Below, piece by piece: positions 59,301-64,000 of a DNA stretch of 64,000 nt. This DNA is from Cinnamomum chago (taxonomy: Eukaryota; Streptophyta; Magnoliopsida; Laurales; Lauraceae). The notes beneath the pieces are model-generated. The model saw nothing but the letters and a program-made list of their open reading frames with translations, made no database searches and was not told the origin of the DNA. Both the position numbers and the translations under genes were made by a program. The stretch is taken from positions 32,587,501 to 32,651,500 of the forward strand of contig CP142455.1 of NCBI GenBank assembly GCA_038049695.1. Direction: 5' to 3'. Numbering within the stretch: the first letter of the stretch is position 1; every line of letters starts with the position of its first letter.

Positions 59301-62300
59301 AAAGAGATACGGGTTCTCTTAATAAAGCTTCATATGATATGATAATGCACAAACAATTGGGGTGTCAAGACTATATGAAAAGCATCTCCTACCGAGTTAG
59401 TATTCTAATGGCAAGCTCCTGGACCTCCTGTCGAAACTGAAGAGCATGAAAAGAAACTCTACATCTCAACCTCTGGTACTCTTCGAGATCAGGTGGAAGA
59501 ATAGCCTGTTCGAATTAGAAAGCAACTAAAGTAAACAAATACAATCAAAAAGGAAATAAGCATATGATAACACTTTTCACAAGAATTTCGCACAAGAATT
59601 TCCAAATTCCAGCATGAGATGATAGAATGAAGAAAATCAAGTTTTCTTTATTCCAAATGCATGCAGAGTATCTGCAGAATAAAGAGCAAAACAAATTGTA
59701 ATATGATGGAAAAATCAAAGGATCGGAGCAGCAACAGTTGATTAGACAACTAATTATGCTGGTAATCTAGAACTAGAACAGAGATATGTTCTCCTCCAAG
59801 CAATACTACATGCAGTCCAGATCCCTGGGGCCCACTTGGGCCGACCTTTGATCAGTGCAGGCCCTTCCACACTCTCAAGTCTCATCCCCCATTATCTGGC
59901 ACAACCGCACCAGGCATAATTTCTCTCGTCAAACCTTTTATCCACCGCTCGATTGAATCTCAAAGAAATCTATGGTTAAAAAGATCACTAAATTTTATGG
60001 CTATTAAATCAAGTGCTAGGACAGTCTGATCGGGGCTGATGTTTTTTTTTTTTTTCCTTGACCCTTATCCATAAGGAGACCTTTCCATGTACCCCATCAT
60101 CCCCACTGGGGAGTGCGCATCAAAGTGGTCCCCATGAGCTGGACAGAATATGAGAAGTAAGTTATCTTCTCGTAGGAGAACATCCCCTAGTACGGATTGT
60201 TTAATTATTTATCTGCAGGCATTCAAGGTATCACAAATAATCACCTTTACCCAGTGCAACAAAGATATCCCATCGCTTTAAAAATTAACATGTCGGACAA
60301 ATATATCAGACAAGTTATGCTATCATGATGACTCTTTATTTGTGATGAACGGTCAATATTGAAGTGGGGCGGTGGCATATTGGTAAAGCCTTCCACCAGA
60401 TAAAGGAGGGGTTTATGGATTCCGCAACAACATAATTTGCTAACAATCCAAGCTAAGGTAACAAAAGATGGTTAAAATAAAAATTAGTGAAGAACACGCC
60501 ATCACAACCATGAATTGATAATCTACCAATTTCAGATGTGGTTAATTTTTTATGAATGTCTATCCATAAATCCCTCTTATTTTGTGAGGCCAGTGGACCC
60601 CACCAACATGCTACAACATTTTCTTTTGGCAGGCCCAAAATTCTGTAACATGGCCAAAATGTCACCACTCATCTATTCAGATAAGAATTTAATTTACCTC
60701 CTTTTTTTTTTTTTTTTTTTGAAGAGTAAGTGAGTTCTTCATTTTCAAATAAAAGAATAAATAGAGTACAATGGGGAATCCTATCATCAAACAGATGATA
60801 AAGATTTCAAAGGGGCATACCCCTCTCAAGAAGACGCCCACAGCCCAGGCCAAAAGCTAAAGCTCATTTAAATGAAAAATAAGATCCATTTCATGTGCAT
60901 TGATTCGAATAGGTGGCACTCTATTTATAATAATCCTTTTGCTGAACCGGATTGTGTGAGGGTGTAAGATTGAGAACTGGATGGCTTCAAAGTGCTTAAT
61001 GTTGGACCCTATCTTTCGCACTTGAAATATCGCTATCCATGGAGAATTTGTTGGACAGCACAAATATACCTCTTTGTATATTGCTCACATAGTTTTAACA
61101 TATTTCTACTATATAAACACAAATTTTCTTTTTTCTGCATATATGACCTAAATTTTATACAATAGAAAACTTTTTAATATTGTAATATACAAAATAAATA
61201 TAGGAATGTTTTCAAGAGAGAGACCTTTTTAGGTATTCTTGAGGCCAAAGTAGGATGAATCCAAATCCTTCACACGCCTACATGACATGAATTTCCTAAA
61301 CTTATATATTTATTTGTGATAAGATTTGTAAGCTCTATTTCTTCAACTCAATTCCATTTAAAGCCATGTTCTTAGTAACTCCTCGATCTATAATTTCTTC
61401 AATTCTTCCTCATTGCTTCATTCACAGTCTTCACTCGTCACAATTTTAAAAAAAAACAAAAAACAAAAAAATAAAAAACAAAAAAAACAAAAAAAAAACA
61501 AAAATCTAAACTGATCAGCCCTTATGGTTCCTTGGACATATAAGTTGTAACCCTTCACTATACCATACAAGGGGTGTTTCTAATATTCTTTAGTAGATGC
61601 CCAAAACCACCTAGAATGGCATTCATAGATTTCCTCCCCTATTGGTGATATCCATAAGTTCCCTCTTGCAGATATACTAATTTCTGATTCAATAATTTCA
61701 AGGACTTTTCTGGCCATGCAAGTGATAATGAGTTGCCTGAGGAGTAGAACTAAAACTAAGTAGATAGGTCACCCGATTTCTCTGCTACTTCAACATCCTA
61801 TTGAAGCCTTTGCAGTTTTCTAAATCTAAAAACTAATCAATATGTGGATTCAGCAAAGTTCACTACTAAAGCCTCTTCATAATGAACCCTTGCCAAACAC
61901 TGCATACAACAAAACATAGATTTTCATGGTTGTACTAAACAAAGTTAAGTACAAAACAAAGGGCACCAAACAACCAAAGACGGCCAGTATAAGAGCATTC
62001 TACCCTGCCCAAACTAAATTACATGTCCAACCCCATTTGGCTACAATTAAATTCGCCTAACCATTTGCTTACCTAACCTCATAACGAAACATCACTTGAC
62101 GATGTCAAACACCTGAATCTCATTGCAGTAGAACTGGAATCTCCACAGCCTTTTCAAGAATTCACCAGTAACCTTTTGTAGGGCCCAGCCCAGTTATCAT
62201 GAGGGGGTGTGGGATAGAAAAGACCCATCATGAATTAAATTGACACAAGGATCTTTCTAATTAGATGTGGATAGCCATAATTTAAGAACAGAACAGTTTT

Positions 62301-63134
62301 AAACATAAAGTGCTTTAATCCCATCAAACCTAACAAGCTTCTATAATTACAAATATAACAGACAACAAATACACATGTTTGTGTTTATGTTAAAAAGCTT
62401 TCATTTATAATTAAAAGTACCAACTCAAGCGATTTTTTTTTTTTTTTTTTTTTTGACAGTAGAACCTAAAAATTCAAGACTATACCTGCAAGCATCCACC
62501 ATCTGAAACAAGTAGCTCAACCACTGAATGGCGCTTAAGTACTGGGAGGACAGTATCCAAATAGAACTCTGGTGAAGCTGAATAAGAAACTTTAAACACT
62601 GGTATCTCCTTCTTTTTCCGTGCTGCTTTGAAGTTTTTGGGCAGGCCTCTTGCAACTATTATATCCTTTTCTAATGCTGCTATAAATTGATCCTCATTAT
62701 AGAGGTATGCAAAACTCTTGAAGTTGGTGCTGAAAGAAACAATGAGTTCAGTTAGCCGACCCCAATACACTTCTATCACCTTGTGCCATATGTACAGTGG
62801 AAGGACATTTCCACTTCACAACTAACTCCCTCCCTCCCTCCCTCCCCCGCATGTGTTTTGAAAGTAAATTCAACTTAAAGTGATAGAGACCTGATTCCCT
62901 TGCTGCTTGTTGTTGACTGAAGCTCAGGAATGACCAAAGTGGCATTGAGAAGCCGAGCAACCACCACCACATCACAAATCTGCAGGCACAAAAAGATGAA
63001 CGCCAACTCAAGGATAGCAATAGATTGCTTGTATTGAAAAAAATGAGCTATATTAGAACTTACTGCATTCCTGATCTCGTGGAAACCTCCTTGTATCTTG
63101 ACAAAGATAAAGCCATTGGTCTGTGAACCAGGAG
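56355..63134 (-). CDS. plant GDP-fucose protein O-fucosyltransferase, 5' exon(s) outside window
   Basis: Eight exons with GT/AG sites and consistent phases: 63064-63134, 62891-62979, 62486-62729, 59393-59505, 58726-58816, 58171-58299, 56985-57538 and 56355-56808, joined to about 580 residues. Motifs in order: NGFIFVKIQGGFHEIRNA and VVVARLLNATLVIPEL (GDP-fucose fold region I), FKSFAYLYNEDQF, DGGCLQ, RLRCRVSFHAL, PGLTRDALAYHGCSELFQ (region II equivalent), NGSCPL, then IIYIAGGETFGGQ (region III), PRPLPPPPAR and DVFFPGFDRDGKG. The C-terminal tail is acidic. Such proteins are Golgi type II enzymes with an N-terminal membrane anchor, which should be in the missing exon(s). The motif set resembles the Arabidopsis EDA30/SUB1-type subgroup, from memory only. 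Introns hold a MITE (59107-59255) and other repeats. The frame is intact throughout. Confidence 0.93.
59107..59255. mobile_element. 149-bp MITE in an O-fucosyltransferase intron
   Basis: The ends are AGGCTTAAAAAATCGG and, on the minus strand, ATGGTTTAAAAAATCGG. The flanking direct repeat is ATTAATTACCA (59096-59106 and 59256-59266). Internally it has GACTCGGCC/GAGTCGACTC palindromes. It lies in the intron between exons 59393-59505 and 58726-58816. Confidence 0.8.
59784..60190. mobile_element. MITE-like element related to 50976-51355
   Basis: The termini are ATGTTCTCCTCC and, on the minus strand, GGATGTTCTCCTACG. The internal order (GGGCCCACTTGGGCC, AATCTATGGTTAAAA, GGGGCTGAT, GAGCTGGA) matches the copy upstream of DUF247 copy 3. 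It is in the large third visible intron (59506-62485), which otherwise contains A/T-rich DNA with poly(T) and poly(A) runs near 60040, 60703, 61446 and 62430 and no exon. Confidence 0.5.
60361..60425 (+). repeat. possible tRNA-derived SINE fragment
   Basis: GGTGGCATATTGGTAAAGCC followed about 30 bases later by GGTTTATGGATTCCGCAAC looks like degenerate RNA polymerase III A and B boxes as in plant SINEs. The body and tail are not distinguishable. Confidence 0.3.
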
Positions 63135-63278
63135 CTGTAATGTACTTAATGTAAGAATATAGCAAGTCCATTAAACAAGATTACTTAACAGTAAACAGGC
63201 TTTTATGTGAGCATATGTAGTCATATGCATGCATGAAGAAATTCTAAAGAGTACCGATTCTACTACACCAGCAGAGCA

Positions 63279-64000
63279 TGATATCTATACTTATAAATTA
63301 GCTATTCCCTGATAGCCCTTGTACATATTCTCTATTTAAACCCTTTGAAAAGGGTATCCGTGTAATTGTACTTAGTAAATATTAACATAAATACAGGGCA
63401 CTCCCTCGGTGAGAGTACAAAAATTTTTATGCCAATCATGATATTGTCATGGTATCAGAGCATTCCCATTTTCTGAAATCTAGGGTTTAATCCTGCCATC
63501 TACAAGTTTAATTCAACCAAGAGGGGCCACCATAGAGTTCGAAAGGGTCTACAACCTGATCCTCATTCTCCCGACCCCTCCTACGATCCGATCAACAAGA
63601 TTAAGTAGTTCTTCGACTACCTCTGCTTCTTTGTTGACAACCTGATCTCTGCTCTGTGGATTTCTTTGCTCTGCGGCTTCCTCTCCCAGCAATTGATATG
63701 TAAATCTCTTGGATTTTCTAATTTCTGAGAACATCAATCTTCCCTCCACCATCTAGAACCCAAGTAGGTATCTTCGGCTAAAAGATTTCTAGGGATTTGC
63801 AAGTCTTGTCGACTGTTGCAAGAACCAATTTCACCCTTCTCTCTTGGCACTGTTGCAGGTCTCATCAACTGAGTCCTTAGCTTCGCTCCGGCTCCGACCA
63901 GCAGACCTTGGTGAAGTTTAAGTTCTGATCCTGCGTCTCTTTCGCTGAAATGTAAAAGAAAAATAAAGGGGTTTGAACCCTTTTTAAAGCTTGGATCCTG
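63279..64000 (+). mobile_element. Ty1/copia fragment: short LTR, primer-binding site and start of internal region
   Basis: TGGTATCAGAGC at 63450-63461 is the canonical tRNA-Met primer-binding site of plant copia elements. The 140-170 bp before it, ending ATATTGTCA, is the presumed short LTR; its start (63279 or 63310) is uncertain. Downstream DNA has only broken frames. It lies on the opposite strand to the O-fucosyltransferase and upstream of the first visible exon, so probably within an intron of that gene. The element may continue beyond the window. Confidence 0.6.

Noticed and set aside
1..64000. CRISPR arrays or bacterial operon structure.
   Set aside because: No regularly spaced direct repeats with unique spacers; all genes are plant-type, and the clearest multi-exon gene is spliced.

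Overview
This is a 64 kb piece of a plant nuclear genome, almost certainly an angiosperm. It holds two plant-specific gene families: DUF247/UPF0481, and a plant-type GDP-fucose protein O-fucosyltransferase with eight recognisable exons. These sit in a dense, nested mixture of plant transposons: Ty1/copia (Sirevirus-like), several Ty3/gypsy LTR elements, an L1-type LINE, and Mutator, CACTA and hAT elements plus MITEs. Codon use, the spliced genes and the lack of operons all agree with this. I cannot name the species.

Layout. 1-4.4 kb: 3' part of a Sirevirus-like element. It has a gag-like remnant, an antisense fragment of plastid 23S rRNA, a small ORF whose N terminus is identical to the histone H3 tail (ARTKQTAR), a run of polypurine tracts and the 3' LTR. 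4.4-11.2 kb: stacked gypsy LTR pieces, a 91-bp dimeric minisatellite and a head-to-head inverted duplication of gypsy gag. 11.56-18.07 kb: a Mutator-like element with 96-bp terminal inverted repeats and a near-perfect 9-bp target duplication. It contains a transposase remnant and a nested 2.96-kb solo LTR with its own 5-bp duplication. 18.92-23.13 kb: a CACTA element with both ends and an ATT target duplication. 23.46-28.9 kb: a decayed LINE on the minus strand. 28.9-33 kb: AT-rich sequence and an odd element carrying an array of TCTGAGTTT motifs.

33-63 kb is a tandem segmental array. The unit is a plus-strand DUF247 gene followed by the 3' end of a convergent O-fucosyltransferase gene. Copy 1 (33.0-39.2 kb) has the only intact DUF247 gene (480 aa), a second solo LTR in its downstream module, and a duplicated last exon of the fucosyltransferase broken by a stop codon. 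Copy 2 (43.7-46.6 kb) is truncated at both ends by gypsy sequence, is frameshifted, and carries a near-perfect foldback MITE. Copy 3 (about 53.4-56.9 kb) keeps one continuous frame with only two nonsense codons. It runs into the parental fucosyltransferase gene, whose exons fill 56.35-63.13 kb on the minus strand. The first exon(s) of that gene lie beyond the window, and a copia LTR/primer-binding-site fragment sits upstream of its first visible exon.

Only three coding features look possibly functional: DUF247 copy 1, the O-fucosyltransferase, and (speculatively) the H3-tail-mimic ORF. The paralogous segments act as internal controls. Copies 2 and 3 preserve the empty site of the copy-1 solo LTR, and copies 1 and 3 preserve the empty site of the copy-2 MITE, so the order of events can be read directly. 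All database-level family assignments here are from memory of motifs; no searches were run.
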